A DNA stretch of 64,000 bases from Crocinitomicaceae bacterium (GTDB lineage Bacteria; Bacteroidota; Bacteroidia; Flavobacteriales_D; Crocinitomicaceae): the NCBI GenBank assembly GCA_030830785.1, contig JAURMI010000015.1, forward strand, positions 29,063-93,062. Direction: 5' to 3'. Below are positions 8,998-17,238 of the stretch, piece by piece. The position numbers and the translations under genes were made by a program. The notes below the pieces were generated by a model. That model was given only the letters and a program-made list of their open reading frames with translations. It did no database searches and had not been told where the DNA came from. Numbering within the stretch: the stretch's first letter is position 1; each line of letters opens with the position of its first letter.

Positions 8998-10809
8998 ATG
9001 AAAAAAATTTACGTATCCTTTCTTGCCATTATTGCGGCAGGAACTTTTCATGCGCAGGTGAAAAGCTCAAATGTGGCACGTCTAGATAAAAGAGCTTCAT
9101 TTGAAGTTGCTTCTAGTATTGCGCCAAAACCATCTGCCGTTGCAAAAGCAACCACAATCTGGTCTGACGATTTTTCTAGTGGTGCCAACTGGACCATTGC
9201 AAGCACAGGTTCTAACTCTGAACAATGGCATATCATCACTGACCCAAATGCAATTCCTGTAGGTGCATTAAGTCCATTTATGTCTCCAACTGCTTCCAAC
9301 GGATTCTTGTTTGTGAATTCTGATGCAAACAATACCATGGATATGGATGGCACGCCTATTATCACTACTGCAACGAATATCGGCACAATTGATTGTTCAG
9401 CATATAGTGTAGTTAAATTGAAATACAACAACAACTTCCGTTGGTGGCATGATACACGCGGTGTTCGTGTTTCTGGTGACGATGGAGCCACTTGGACTGA
9501 ATTTTTACTTTCTGACGAAGTTGATTACTTTACGCCAAATCAAAATTCTGGTAATCCTGAAGTAACCATTATAGATATTTCATCCATAGCTGGTGGTTCT
9601 TCTCAAGTTAAGGTTCAATTCTACTACAACGACAACGACTATTGGGGTTGGTATTGGGCAGTAGATGACGTTGAATTGTACGTTCCTGAAGCAAACGATC
9701 TTCAATTGAATAGTATTTATTGGGGTTCTACAGGTTATTGGGCTGAGCGCTTGGCTTACTACCAAGTTCCTGCTTCACAAGTCACAGAAATTGAATTTGC
9801 TGGTTTGGTTGAAAATATTGGTGCTCTAGACCAATCAGATGCTGTATTTACAGCTACTGCAGGTTCATACACAGGTACTTCAGCGGCTACACCAGTTGTG
9901 GTTGGATCTGTAGATACTTTATCATGTACTGCTAATTTTACTCCTGGTACTACCACTGCAACACTTTCAGTTTCTGGATCAGTAGACATGGGTACTGTTG
10001 ACGGCGATCCAACAAATAACACCCTTTCTAACTATGCATCAATTGATGTTAATCCATATGTGTACTCTAGAGATAATGGTACAGCGACCAATGGTTCTTT
10101 CAATGGTGGAATGGGCTTCGAAGTTGGAAATATCTTTGATATTTTTGCTAATACCTCTATCGGTGGTGGATCAGTTTACATTCATAGCGCAGCAGAAGCT
10201 GGTGCAGAAATCTATTTAAAGTTGTATTCTATCGATGCAACAACTGGAGACTTCCTCTATGTTGATGAATCAGGCCCATATGTGCTTCAAGCTTCTGATA
10301 TTGATGCTGAAGTTACGCTTTCATTCTTAGGAGGTAGCTACCCATTAAATGCAGGTGAATCATATTTAATTATGGCAGGTTCAAATGGAGATGGTGGCGC
10401 AACTAACGACCTAGTAGTTGGTACTGCAGGCCCTTCACCAGCACAGACATGTTTTTACTATGACATGACTGATTTAACTTGGTATTATACCACATCTCAG
10501 CCAATGGTTCGCATGAATTTTGATCCTGCACTTTCAGTTAATTCAGCGCAAAACAATTTTGGTTTTGACGTTGCACCAAATCCTGCAGCAGATCAAACAA
10601 GTGTTACTTTCACCGTTAAAAATACTTCTGATGCAAGTATTCGCGTAATTGACATGGCTGGTAAAGTAGTTGCATTGCAATCACTTACTGGTGTGAACGG
10701 AACGCAAGTGGTTCAAATTAATACAAGTGAACTAAATAGCGGAATGTATACGGTTAATGTTACGGCAAACGGAACTTCTGTTAGCAAGAAATTAGCAGTA
10801 CGCAAATAA
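8998..10809 (+). CDS. secreted protein with T9SS type A sorting domain
   Basis: A 603-residue protein exported first by Sec (signal peptide, residues 1-20, ending near AAGTFHAQ) and then, by inference, by the type IX system. The last 80 residues are a typical type A sorting domain: FDVAPNPAADQTSVTFTV, then IRVIDMAGKVV, ELNSGMYTVNV and a final KKLAVRK. Residues about 50-230 look like a choice-of-anchor/MAM-type jelly roll (WSDDFSSGANWTI..., then VRVSGDDGATWTEF and WAVDDVELYV). The middle is Gly/Thr/Ala-rich beta structure. It has its own promoter-like box and a strong terminator, so it is a monocistronic unit, plausibly well expressed. The ligand or function at the cell surface is unknown. Confidence 0.9.
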   Translation: MKKIYVSFLAIIAAGTFHAQVKSSNVARLDKRASFEVASSIAPKPSAVAKATTIWSDDFSSGANWTIASTGSNSEQWHIITDPNAIPVGALSPFMSPTASNGFLFVNSDANNTMDMDGTPIITTATNIGTIDCSAYSVVKLKYNNNFRWWHDTRGVRVSGDDGATWTEFLLSDEVDYFTPNQNSGNPEVTIIDISSIAGGSSQVKVQFYYNDNDYWGWYWAVDDVELYVPEANDLQLNSIYWGSTGYWAERLAYYQVPASQVTEIEFAGLVENIGALDQSDAVFTATAGSYTGTSAATPVVVGSVDTLSCTANFTPGTTTATLSVSGSVDMGTVDGDPTNNTLSNYASIDVNPYVYSRDNGTATNGSFNGGMGFEVGNIFDIFANTSIGGGSVYIHSAAEAGAEIYLKLYSIDATTGDFLYVDESGPYVLQASDIDAEVTLSFLGGSYPLNAGESYLIMAGSNGDGGATNDLVVGTAGPSPAQTCFYYDMTDLTWYYTTSQPMVRMNFDPALSVNSAQNNFGFDVAPNPAADQTSVTFTVKNTSDASIRVIDMAGKVVALQSLTGVNGTQVVQINTSELNSGMYTVNVTANGTSVSKKLAVRK

Positions 10810-10830
10810 TATTTTTCCGATAAAAAAATG

Positions 10831-10860
10831 AAAGGGAGTCAAATTTGGCTCCCTTTTTTT
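10831..10860 (+). terminator. intrinsic terminator after the T9SS cargo gene
   Basis: AAAGGGAGTC and GGCTCCCTTT pair over ten positions (one G-T wobble) around an AAATTT loop and run straight into a T tract. It begins 22 bases after the stop codon. Confidence 0.88.
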
Positions 10861-10884
10861 GTGATTCAATGAATTGAATATTTT

Positions 10885-11646
10885 TCAACGTAAACTAAAA
10901 GACAAAACAGCATCCAAGAAGGCTTCAGGTGCTTCGGCATGTATCCAATGTCCTGCATTTGAAATTGAAATAAATTGAACATCCGGATAATAAGACTCTA
11001 TTTGTGACAAATCACTGTCGAGAATATAATTGGAGCTTAAGCCTCTTAAGAACAAAGTATTCGTATAAGATTCTATATACGGAACGGCACTTAATATATT
11101 ATCCATATTTGCCTCGAGTACAGGAAAATTCACACGCCAAGAAAGCATTCCTTTTTGTTCCCAGTATAAATTTTTTAATAAAAACTGTCTCACGCCCTCT
11201 GAATCAATAAATGTTTTAAGAATTGATTCTGCTTGGCTTCGAGCGCTCAATTTAGACAAATCAATAGCATGAATCGCAGATAAGATATGTTCATGATGCG
11301 GCGCGTAAGCCTTGACGCCCATATCCACAACGATTAATTTTTCAATTCTTTTAGGGAATTTTTGATCAAAATGCATTGCAAGTTTCCCACCCATTGAATG
11401 TCCGAGTAAAATTGGTGAGTGAATTTTTAAGTCTTCAAAAAGATTGTGAAGATCTTCGACCATTAATTCATATGAAAATTCATCAGACCATGGCGAATGA
11501 CCATGATTTCTTAAATCCACTAATGTTACTTGAAAATATTCAGCCAATTTTTTAGCATGGCTTTGCCAATTATCAGAAAAGCCAAATAATCCATGTAATA
11601 TAACAAAGGGTTTGCCTTCACCAAACTGTTTGAAGTAAAGCTTCAT
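10885..11646 (-). CDS. alpha/beta hydrolase (YbfF-like esterase)
   Basis: A 253-residue cytoplasmic alpha/beta-hydrolase resembling the YbfF group of small esterases. The oxyanion region is ILHGLFGFSDNW (residues about 17-28), the nucleophile elbow is GHSMGGKLA (Ser near residue 92), and the catalytic His is in NAGHWIHAEAPEAF near the C-terminus. The acid is likely Asp in the DMGVKAY or later FLRGLSSNYI-DSD segment, which I cannot fix. No signal peptide is seen. It overlaps the upstream HMA lipoprotein gene by 4 bases (start inside the stop region), suggesting translational coupling, though no functional link is obvious. The natural substrate is unknown. Confidence 0.9.
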   Translation of the reverse strand: MKLYFKQFGEGKPFVILHGLFGFSDNWQSHAKKLAEYFQVTLVDLRNHGHSPWSDEFSYELMVEDLHNLFEDLKIHSPILLGHSMGGKLAMHFDQKFPKRIEKLIVVDMGVKAYAPHHEHILSAIHAIDLSKLSARSQAESILKTFIDSEGVRQFLLKNLYWEQKGMLSWRVNFPVLEANMDNILSAVPYIESYTNTLFLRGLSSNYILDSDLSQIESYYPDVQFISISNAGHWIHAEAPEAFLDAVLSFSLR

Positions 11647-12020
11647 TGAATAGACTGAGCAGAGCCTATTGCTCTTGCTTCAAATTGATGGTCATTTATT
11701 TCTTGAAGCAAACTCAACATTTGCTTTGGTGCTATTTTTTTACGGTCATATTTGACAATGATTGTTTGCTCCATTAAGGTGTCTATGTAATTTATACTGA
11801 CACTTTCAACAGCACACGTTTGCTTAAGCGATTTACGAATCAAACTACCGCAACCCATCAGGCAAACCATTCCTTTTACACCGATCTTTATGCTTGTATT
11901 GGCCTGTGTAGGCGCACATACACTTTGAGCCCCAGATTTATTTTTGGCTGTTGGAGCTTTAGTATTACATGCTACTAATGTGCTGAGCAAAATGAACAAA
12001 AAACTATTTAAAAATTTCAT
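11643..12020 (-). CDS. lipoprotein with heavy-metal-associated (HMA) domain
   Basis: A 125-residue protein with a lipoprotein signal ending in LVAC (Cys18), a short Ala/Thr/Lys linker, then an HMA-like ferredoxin fold from about residue 45. The metal loop reads GMVCLMGCG, so the two cysteines are separated by three residues (CxxxC) instead of the CxxC of CopZ/MerP-type domains. The later segment VESVSINYIDTLMEQTIIVKYD matches HMA strands 2 and 3. It probably binds a soft metal ion in the periplasm, anchored to a membrane by lipid. It is coupled by a 4-base overlap to the hydrolase gene; no metal transporter is nearby. Confidence 0.85.
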   Translation of the reverse strand: MKFLNSFLFILLSTLVACNTKAPTAKNKSGAQSVCAPTQANTSIKIGVKGMVCLMGCGSLIRKSLKQTCAVESVSINYIDTLMEQTIIVKYDRKKIAPKQMLSLLQEINDHQFEARAIGSAQSIQ

Positions 12021-12041
12021 GACACAAAATTAAGGATGTTG

Positions 12042-12072
12042 TTGTAAGTATAATCTACTTTGTTTAGATTTG
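12042..12072 (+). promoter_or_regulatory. probable Bacteroidota promoter TTG-N20-TAGATTTG
   Basis: A TTG (12042-12044) lies 20 bases before TAGATTTG (12065-12072). Both elements and the spacing fit the TTG-N17-23-TANNTTTG promoter of this phylum. The ATG of the lipocalin-like lipoprotein is 17 bases after the -7 box, giving a very short leader. Confidence 0.6.
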
Positions 12073-12089
12073 TTTAAACTTGAAACATT

Positions 12090-12524
12090 ATGAAAAAACT
12101 ATTTTTTATCGGTCTAGCTACTTTTGCATTAACAACAGCATCTCTGACCTCTTGCAGTAAATATGAAGAAGGACCCAATTTAGCCCTTTCCTCTAAAACA
12201 TCACGGCTTACTGGTTCTTGGTTACTTACGGCTCAAACTACCAATGGTGCAGCCGATCAACTTACTGGTTTAACCCAAACCATGAACATAGCCAAAGATG
12301 GTACTTATTCCGTTTCAATTAACTATAGTTATATGGGCTTTACCTATACCAATGATTTATCTGGTACTTGGGCCTTTTCTGATGATAAAACTCAACTTAT
12401 TACTACAATTGATGGTCAAACTGGTACAGAGACCAATACAATTGTAAGATTGGCCTCAAAAGAGCTCAAAATTAAATCTGTAAATGGAACTGAGACTGTA
12501 ATTCAAACTTTTACGGCTCAATAA
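12090..12524 (+). CDS. lipocalin-like lipoprotein, first of a tandem pair
   Basis: A 144-residue protein with a lipoprotein signal (TSLTSCSKYEEGP, Cys22 as the lipid site). The mature part begins with LTGSWLLTAQTTNGA, the GxW strand typical of Bacteroidota lipocalin-like domains, and goes on with alternating strands such as MNIAKDGTYSVSINY, LSGTWAFSDDKTQLIT and KELKIKSV. This is expected to be a small beta-barrel or beta-sandwich at the outer membrane. The next gene has exactly the same length and the same CSKYxEGP start, so the pair arose by duplication. It has its own promoter and terminator. No ligand can be inferred. Confidence 0.82.
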   Translation: MKKLFFIGLATFALTTASLTSCSKYEEGPNLALSSKTSRLTGSWLLTAQTTNGAADQLTGLTQTMNIAKDGTYSVSINYSYMGFTYTNDLSGTWAFSDDKTQLITTIDGQTGTETNTIVRLASKELKIKSVNGTETVIQTFTAQ

Positions 12525-12544
12525 AAAATCTTTCCCTTAGTTTT

Positions 12545-12571
12545 AAAGCCGCATTTTAATGCGGCTTTTTT
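12545..12571 (+). terminator. intrinsic terminator between the tandem lipoproteins
   Basis: AAAGCCGCAT and ATGCGGCTTT form a stem around a TTTA loop, followed by T residues. It lies about 20 bases after the stop of the first lipoprotein gene and separates it from its paralogue. Confidence 0.88.
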
Positions 12572-12610
12572 ATTAGTCAAAAAGTAGTACATTTGAAAAA
12601 AAAGAAATTA

Positions 12611-13045
12611 ATGAAGACTGTTATCTATTCTCTTGCCCTATTCACAATAGTTTTAACAGGGTGCTCTAAGTACAGCGAAGGCCCAGCCTTTTCAATCCAA
12701 ACCAAAAAGGCTAGGCTGTGCAATGATTGGAAACTTTCAGATTACGTTTTAAATGGTAATAATATATTTGATGATGCAGTTACTACCAAATTGAGCATCG
12801 ATAATGACGGCACTTATTCAATGTCAAGTTATACCAACGAACTAGGACAAATTCAAGGGTCATACAGCCACGGCACATGGATGTTTGGAGAGGGCAACAC
12901 CTCTGTCATATTCTATGCCGATACCACAACTATTAATCCAGTTCATGAATACAACATTAAAGAATTGCGTAATAAAAGAGTTGTCTTTGAAGAAGACGAT
13001 TCATGGACAGGAGATAATCATCGCCTTACCTTTATCCAGCAATAA
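12611..13045 (+). CDS. lipocalin-like lipoprotein, second of a tandem pair
   Basis: The ORF track starts at a TTG (12593); I prefer the ATG at 12611, which gives MKTVIYSLALFTIVLTGCSKY, a clean lipoprotein signal, and a length of 144 residues, identical to the paralogue upstream. The two share CSKYxEGP at the mature N-terminus, a W at the first strand (NDWKLSDY versus GSWLLTAQ), the NDGTYS/KDGTYS hairpin and HGTWMF/SGTWAF. Elsewhere they have diverged a good deal, so the duplication is old. The protein is probably anchored to the outer membrane and of the same lipocalin-like fold. A terminator follows. Confidence 0.8.
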   Translation: MKTVIYSLALFTIVLTGCSKYSEGPAFSIQTKKARLCNDWKLSDYVLNGNNIFDDAVTTKLSIDNDGTYSMSSYTNELGQIQGSYSHGTWMFGEGNTSVIFYADTTTINPVHEYNIKELRNKRVVFEEDDSWTGDNHRLTFIQQ

Positions 13046-13062
13046 GAAATAAAATGTTCAGT

Positions 13063-13093
13063 AAAAAAGCTATCCCCTTGGATGGCTTTTTTT
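13063..13093. terminator. intrinsic terminator, probably bidirectional
   Basis: AAAAAAGCTATCC pairs with GGATGGCTTTTTT around a CCTT loop (13 pairs, one wobble). It lies 18 bases after the second lipoprotein gene, and its A and T arms could also stop the minus-strand dioxygenase message that ends at 13114. Confidence 0.85.
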
Positions 13094-13113
13094 ATTTGAT
13101 GAATTTTTAAAGC

Positions 13114-13638
13114 CTATACAAATTTTGGATCGGCTTCCATGACATGACCGCAAGTCTTGCAAGTGCGCATTTCTTCTGAGCCATAAAATTCTTTGAATCT
13201 TGGAATAAAATCTTTTTCAATGTTTTCAAGTGCGAAACGATAGGTATGAAGGTGCGCATTGCAATTTTCACAGAACCACATCAATCCATCTTGGAGCTCT
13301 GTTCCTTTTCTGACACGCTCTATAACCAAACCAATCGTTTGTTCGCCCCTTACAGGCGAATGGGGCGTTTTGGCAGGCAACAAAAACATTTCGCCTTCTT
13401 TCACCAAAATATCTTGTGCGCTGCCTTCATTTTGAATTCTTACTGTGATATCACCTTCAAGTTGGTAAAATAATTCTTCACTTTCGTTATAGTGGTAATC
13501 TTTTCTTGCATTCGGGCCAGCTACGACCATTACAATAAAATCACCAGCATTCACGTACAAGTTTTTATTTGCAACCGGGGGCTTTAGTAAATCGCGGTTG
13601 CTGTCGATCCATTTTTGAAGATTAAAAGGTGCCAGCAT
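13114..13638 (-). CDS. 3-hydroxyanthranilate 3,4-dioxygenase
   Basis: Opens the ring of 3-hydroxyanthranilate with O2 in the kynurenine route from tryptophan to quinolinate and NAD. The iron ligands of this cupin family fit His49, Glu55 and His93 (in YHYNESEELFYQLEG and AKTPHSP), and the bacterial-type C-terminal rubredoxin-like site is present as WFCENCNAHLH and CKTCG. The ORF track uses a TTG three codons upstream; the ATG at 13638 gives 174 residues, a usual length for bacterial enzymes. The acyl-CoA dehydrogenase gene lies just upstream, so the two are probably co-transcribed. Other kynurenine genes are absent from this window. Confidence 0.94.
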   Translation of the reverse strand: MLAPFNLQKWIDSNRDLLKPPVANKNLYVNAGDFIVMVVAGPNARKDYHYNESEELFYQLEGDITVRIQNEGSAQDILVKEGEMFLLPAKTPHSPVRGEQTIGLVIERVRKGTELQDGLMWFCENCNAHLHTYRFALENIEKDFIPRFKEFYGSEEMRTCKTCGHVMEADPKFV

Positions 13639-13648
13639 AAAAGTCAAT

Positions 13649-14791
13649 TTAAGCGTTAAGTATACCTCTCGAAATTACAATTTTTTGAACTTCTGAAGTG
13701 CCTTCATAAATTTGAGTGATTTTTGCATCACGCATCAATCGTTCAACATGATATTCTTTAACAAAACCATATCCTCCATGAATTTGAACCGCTTCAACGG
13801 TTTGCTCCATTGCCACTTTTGAGGCATACAATTTAGCCATGGCACCAGATTGATCATAATTTCTTCCCGCATCCTTATCCTGTGCTGCTCTATAGACGAG
13901 TAAGCGAGCCGCTTCGATTTCAGTGGCCATGTCGGCTAGTTTAAAGGATATTGCTTGATGCTTAAAAATTTCCTTGCCAAAGGCCTGTCTTTCCTTTGAA
14001 TAAGCCAAAGACAATTCTAGCCCACCAGCTGCTATCCCCAATGCTTGGGCTGCTATTCCAATACGACCCCCTGCAAGTGTTTTCATAGCAAACTTAAAAC
14101 CAAAACCATCATCCCCTATTCTATTGGCTTTGGGCACTTTTACATCATTAAATAATAAGGTATGGGTATCGCTTCCTCTGATACCCATTTTATCTTCTTT
14201 AGCACCGACTACAAATCCATCCATTCCGCGCTCTACAATTAGCGCATTGATGCCTTTATGACCGAGTTCAGGGTTTGTTTGTGCAATAACTAAATAAATT
14301 GATGCTGAAGAACCATTGGTGATCCAATTTTTTGTGCCATTAAGTAAATAATAGTCTCCCATATCTACTGCGGTGGTTCTTTGAGAAGTGGCGTCCGATC
14401 CAGCTTCAGGTTCAGAAAGGCAAAATGCACCAATTACATCTCCTTTAGCGAGGGGCACGAGGTATTTTTGTTTTTGTTCTTCGGTTCCAAATGTTTCTAA
14501 ACCCCAACAAACCAATGAATTATTTACAGACATACAAACAGAAGCAGAAGCATCAACTTTTGAAATCTCTTCTATCGCCAAAACATAAGAAAGGGTGTCC
14601 ATTCCACTTCCTCCATATTTAGGATCAACCATCATACCCATAAAACCAAGCTCGCCTAATTGTTTAATTTCTTCAGCGGGAAACTTTTGAAGGTTATCTC
14701 GTTCAATTACACCCTGTTTTAATACATTTTGCGCGAAATCTCTGGCAGCCTCTTTTACAGCAATATGTTCTTCTGTAAGTTCAAAATTCAT
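13649..14791 (-). CDS. acyl-CoA dehydrogenase
   Basis: An FAD enzyme of 380 residues that introduces the alpha-beta double bond into short or branched acyl-CoA esters, passing electrons to ETF. Family marks in order: GLMGM-like FMGMMVDPKYGGSGMD, FCLSEPEAGSDA (FAD and substrate loop), LLNGTKNWITNG, GIRGSDTHTL, and the C-terminal VQIHGGYGFVKEYHVERLMRDAKITQIYEGTSE. The catalytic Glu is expected at IYEGTSE, as in butyryl- and short-chain enzymes. Exact chain-length preference cannot be told. It lies about 10 bases from the dioxygenase gene and is probably its transcription partner; a role in degradation of aromatic or branched amino acids is possible. Confidence 0.94.
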   Translation of the reverse strand: MNFELTEEHIAVKEAARDFAQNVLKQGVIERDNLQKFPAEEIKQLGELGFMGMMVDPKYGGSGMDTLSYVLAIEEISKVDASASVCMSVNNSLVCWGLETFGTEEQKQKYLVPLAKGDVIGAFCLSEPEAGSDATSQRTTAVDMGDYYLLNGTKNWITNGSSASIYLVIAQTNPELGHKGINALIVERGMDGFVVGAKEDKMGIRGSDTHTLLFNDVKVPKANRIGDDGFGFKFAMKTLAGGRIGIAAQALGIAAGGLELSLAYSKERQAFGKEIFKHQAISFKLADMATEIEAARLLVYRAAQDKDAGRNYDQSGAMAKLYASKVAMEQTVEAVQIHGGYGFVKEYHVERLMRDAKITQIYEGTSEVQKIVISRGILNA

Positions 14792-14853
14792 GTTGATTGA
14801 TTTATTTTAATTTTGACAAAAATAAACCAAATCGCAAACTATTGAAAAGAAAA

Positions 14854-15939
14854 GTGTACAATAAAGTTCGGCTCCTTGGGCTAATGTCTGGAACTTCTCT
14901 TGACGGTCTCGATATTGCTTATGCCAGTTTCGACTTCTCAAATAATGATGATGTTCAATTTGAATTATTGAAATACAAAACATTTGAACTACCAATTGCT
15001 CTTGTCGATGCATTAATTGAGGTACAAAACTTAAAGCCTGAACAAATTTTTCAATTAGACCAAGAAATGGCTCGTTTTTTCTCTCAATGTGTAGAAAAAT
15101 TTATTGTAGAATTTCAAATAGATAAAAACGACATAAGTGCTATTGCCTCTCATGGGCAAACGATTTTTCATAGGCCCCAAAACGGATATACTACTCAAAT
15201 TGGGTCTGGATCTACACTTAATTTCTTAACAAAGATCCCGGTAATTGACCAATTCAGACAGCTCGATATTGCTGCGGGAGGTCAAGGTGCACCTTTAGTG
15301 CCATTAGGTGATCGAGTTTTATTTTCAAAATTTGGCGATGGCTTTTTAAACTTAGGTGGATTTGCTAATATTTCAGCATCCTTATCGGCTCAAACCATAG
15401 CCTTTGACATTGGCCCATGCAATTTACCAATGAATATATGGATGAGAAAAATAGGCAAAGACTATGACCAAGATGGGCACCTTTCACGTACAGGTTTTGT
15501 GAATAAAGAGGTTCTAGGCAATGTGCTTTCCTTGCCTTATTTTAAGAAAAATAATCCAAAATCGCTAGGCACCGAATGGTTGCATCGTGAGTATTTACCT
15601 TATTTTGAAAAACTATCCTTACCCGACAGACTTAGGACGCATTTTGAAGTTCTAAAGACAATATGTATCGAAGAATTTGAAAACATGTCACTAAAAAATA
15701 TATTCATTACTGGAGGAGGCGCTCATAATAAATTTTTTGTACAATTATTAGAAAAGGATTTTAAAGGAAAATTAATCCGCCCAGATCAAGAAATTATAGA
15801 TTTTAAAGAGGCGCTGATATTTGCATTTTTAGGGGCGCGCTTTTTACGAAATGAGACCACAACCTTAAAAGAAGTGACAGGTGCAAAAATAGATCTTCGC
15901 ACCGGTGTGTTGCATGACTTTATGTCAAGTCTTCAATAA
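14854..15939 (+). CDS. anmK: anhydro-N-acetylmuramic acid kinase
   Basis: Phosphorylates and opens 1,6-anhydro-MurNAc released from the cell wall, so that the sugar can be recycled. The phosphate loop is GLMSGTSLDGLDIAYASF, followed by ASHGQTIFHRP, DQFRQLDIAAGGQGAPLVP, LNLGGFANIS, AFDIGPCN and a C-terminal ITGGGAHN nucleotide motif. The ORF track begins at a TTG (14797), giving an odd Asn/Lys-rich extension. A TTG at 14842 and a GTG at 14854 fit better; I chose GTG because it places the usual few residues (MYNKVRLLG) before the motif. No ATG is available, so the exact start is unsure. Murein recycling would fit with murF elsewhere in the window. Confidence 0.92.
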   Translation: MYNKVRLLGLMSGTSLDGLDIAYASFDFSNNDDVQFELLKYKTFELPIALVDALIEVQNLKPEQIFQLDQEMARFFSQCVEKFIVEFQIDKNDISAIASHGQTIFHRPQNGYTTQIGSGSTLNFLTKIPVIDQFRQLDIAAGGQGAPLVPLGDRVLFSKFGDGFLNLGGFANISASLSAQTIAFDIGPCNLPMNIWMRKIGKDYDQDGHLSRTGFVNKEVLGNVLSLPYFKKNNPKSLGTEWLHREYLPYFEKLSLPDRLRTHFEVLKTICIEEFENMSLKNIFITGGGAHNKFFVQLLEKDFKGKLIRPDQEIIDFKEALIFAFLGARFLRNETTTLKEVTGAKIDLRTGVLHDFMSSLQ

Positions 15940-15968
15940 AAAAAAGGGGGTTAACCAGGTAAAATAGA

Positions 15969-15976
15969 TATCTTTG
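15969..15976 (+). promoter_or_regulatory. probable -7 promoter box TATCTTTG
   Basis: An exact TANNTTTG match 23 bases before the ATG of the amino-acid dehydrogenase. No convincing -33 TTG is at the proper distance, so this is supported by the box and its position only. Confidence 0.4.
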
Positions 15977-15998
15977 TAAGCCCTAATTTTGATGTCTG

Positions 15999-17228
15999 AT
16001 GAAAGAATTGCTCGCACAATTTGAAAATAAAAAACCAGAAATTGTTTTTGAATGGAAAGATTCAATCACTGAAGCTGAAGGCTGGGTGGTGATCAATTCA
16101 TTAAGAGGAGGTGCTGCAGGCGGTGGAACTCGAATGAGGGCCGGCCTCGACAAAAGAGAAGTTGAGTCATTAGCCAAGACAATGGAAGTGAAATTCACTG
16201 TTGCTGGTCCGGCAATTGGCGGTGCTAAATCTGGTATTAATTTTGACCCTAAAGATCCTCGCAAAAAAGAAGTTCTAGAAAGGTGGTTTGCCGCGGTTTC
16301 ACCCCTTTTGAAAAATTACTACGGAACAGGTGGAGATTTAAATGTAGATGAAATACATGAAGTTATTCCAATTACTGAATCATTTGGCGTATGGCATCCG
16401 CAAGAAGGAGTATTCAATGGCCATTTTAAACCCAATAACAGTCAAAAAATCAATCGTATTGGACAACTACAACGCGGTGTATCAAAAATCTTAGATAGCC
16501 CTATTTTTAGCCCCGACATTACCAAAAAATATGTTGTTGCCGATATGATAACAGGCTATGGTGTTGCCCAATCGGTTGTTCATTATTATAACCTTTGGGG
16601 CGGAGAACTCAAAGGTAAGCGAGTGCTTATTCAGGGATGGGGAAATGTGGGCTCGGCAGCTGCATTCTATCTTGCCCAAAATGGGGCAAAAATTGTTGGC
16701 ATCATTGATCGTGTTGGAGGTCTTATTTGTGAAGAAGGATTTACCTTTGAACAGGTTTCAAACCTTTTTCTAGAAAAAAATGGCAATGAATTAAACGCTC
16801 CTAATTTAATGAGTTACGAGCAGATCAATGATCATTTTTGGTCAACACCTGCAGATATTTTTATCCCCTGTGCAGGTAGCAGAATGATAACGGAAAATCA
16901 GCTCGATCAACTCATAGAGGCGGGTGTAAGCGTCATTTCATCAGGTGCCAATGTTCCCTTCGCCGATAGTGAAATATTTTTTGGTCCGATTGCTGAAAAA
17001 GCAGATACTAATTTAGCTTTAATACCAGACTTTATTGCCAATTGTGGCATGGCAAGAGTGTTTGCCTACTTGATGAGTTCAGATTTAGATAATTTGGATG
17101 ATGCTAGCATTTTTGAAGATGCAAGTCAAACCATTTTCAAAGCGCTCGAGAAAACCCATAAGCTAAACGGGGCTAATTATGGTATCGCAAAAACAGCATT
17201 TCAAATTGCTCTGGTACAACTTTTGTAA
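15999..17228 (+). CDS. Glu/Leu/Phe/Val-family amino-acid dehydrogenase
   Basis: An NAD(P)-dependent oxidative deaminase of 409 residues. The N-terminal domain has GGAAGGGTRM and GPAIGGAKSGIN, containing the catalytic Lys of the family (GGAKSGI); YYGTGGDLNVDE follows with the second catalytic Asp. The C-terminal Rossmann domain shows VLIQGWGNVGSAAAFYLAQNGAKIVGIID. The short substrate region does not let me decide between leucine, glutamate or other substrates, although the size and the sequence around SLRGGAAGGG are more like Bacteroidota leucine/glutamate dehydrogenase homologues than hexameric NADP-GDH. It is followed after 10 bases by nhaD. Confidence 0.9.
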   Translation: MKELLAQFENKKPEIVFEWKDSITEAEGWVVINSLRGGAAGGGTRMRAGLDKREVESLAKTMEVKFTVAGPAIGGAKSGINFDPKDPRKKEVLERWFAAVSPLLKNYYGTGGDLNVDEIHEVIPITESFGVWHPQEGVFNGHFKPNNSQKINRIGQLQRGVSKILDSPIFSPDITKKYVVADMITGYGVAQSVVHYYNLWGGELKGKRVLIQGWGNVGSAAAFYLAQNGAKIVGIIDRVGGLICEEGFTFEQVSNLFLEKNGNELNAPNLMSYEQINDHFWSTPADIFIPCAGSRMITENQLDQLIEAGVSVISSGANVPFADSEIFFGPIAEKADTNLALIPDFIANCGMARVFAYLMSSDLDNLDDASIFEDASQTIFKALEKTHKLNGANYGIAKTAFQIALVQLL

Positions 17229-17238
17229 ATAACTTACT

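Noticed and set aside
9048-9491. 147-residue minus-strand ORF in the T9SS cargo gene
   Set aside because: Lies wholly inside a gene with a signal peptide and sorting domain on the other strand; no motif or start signal.
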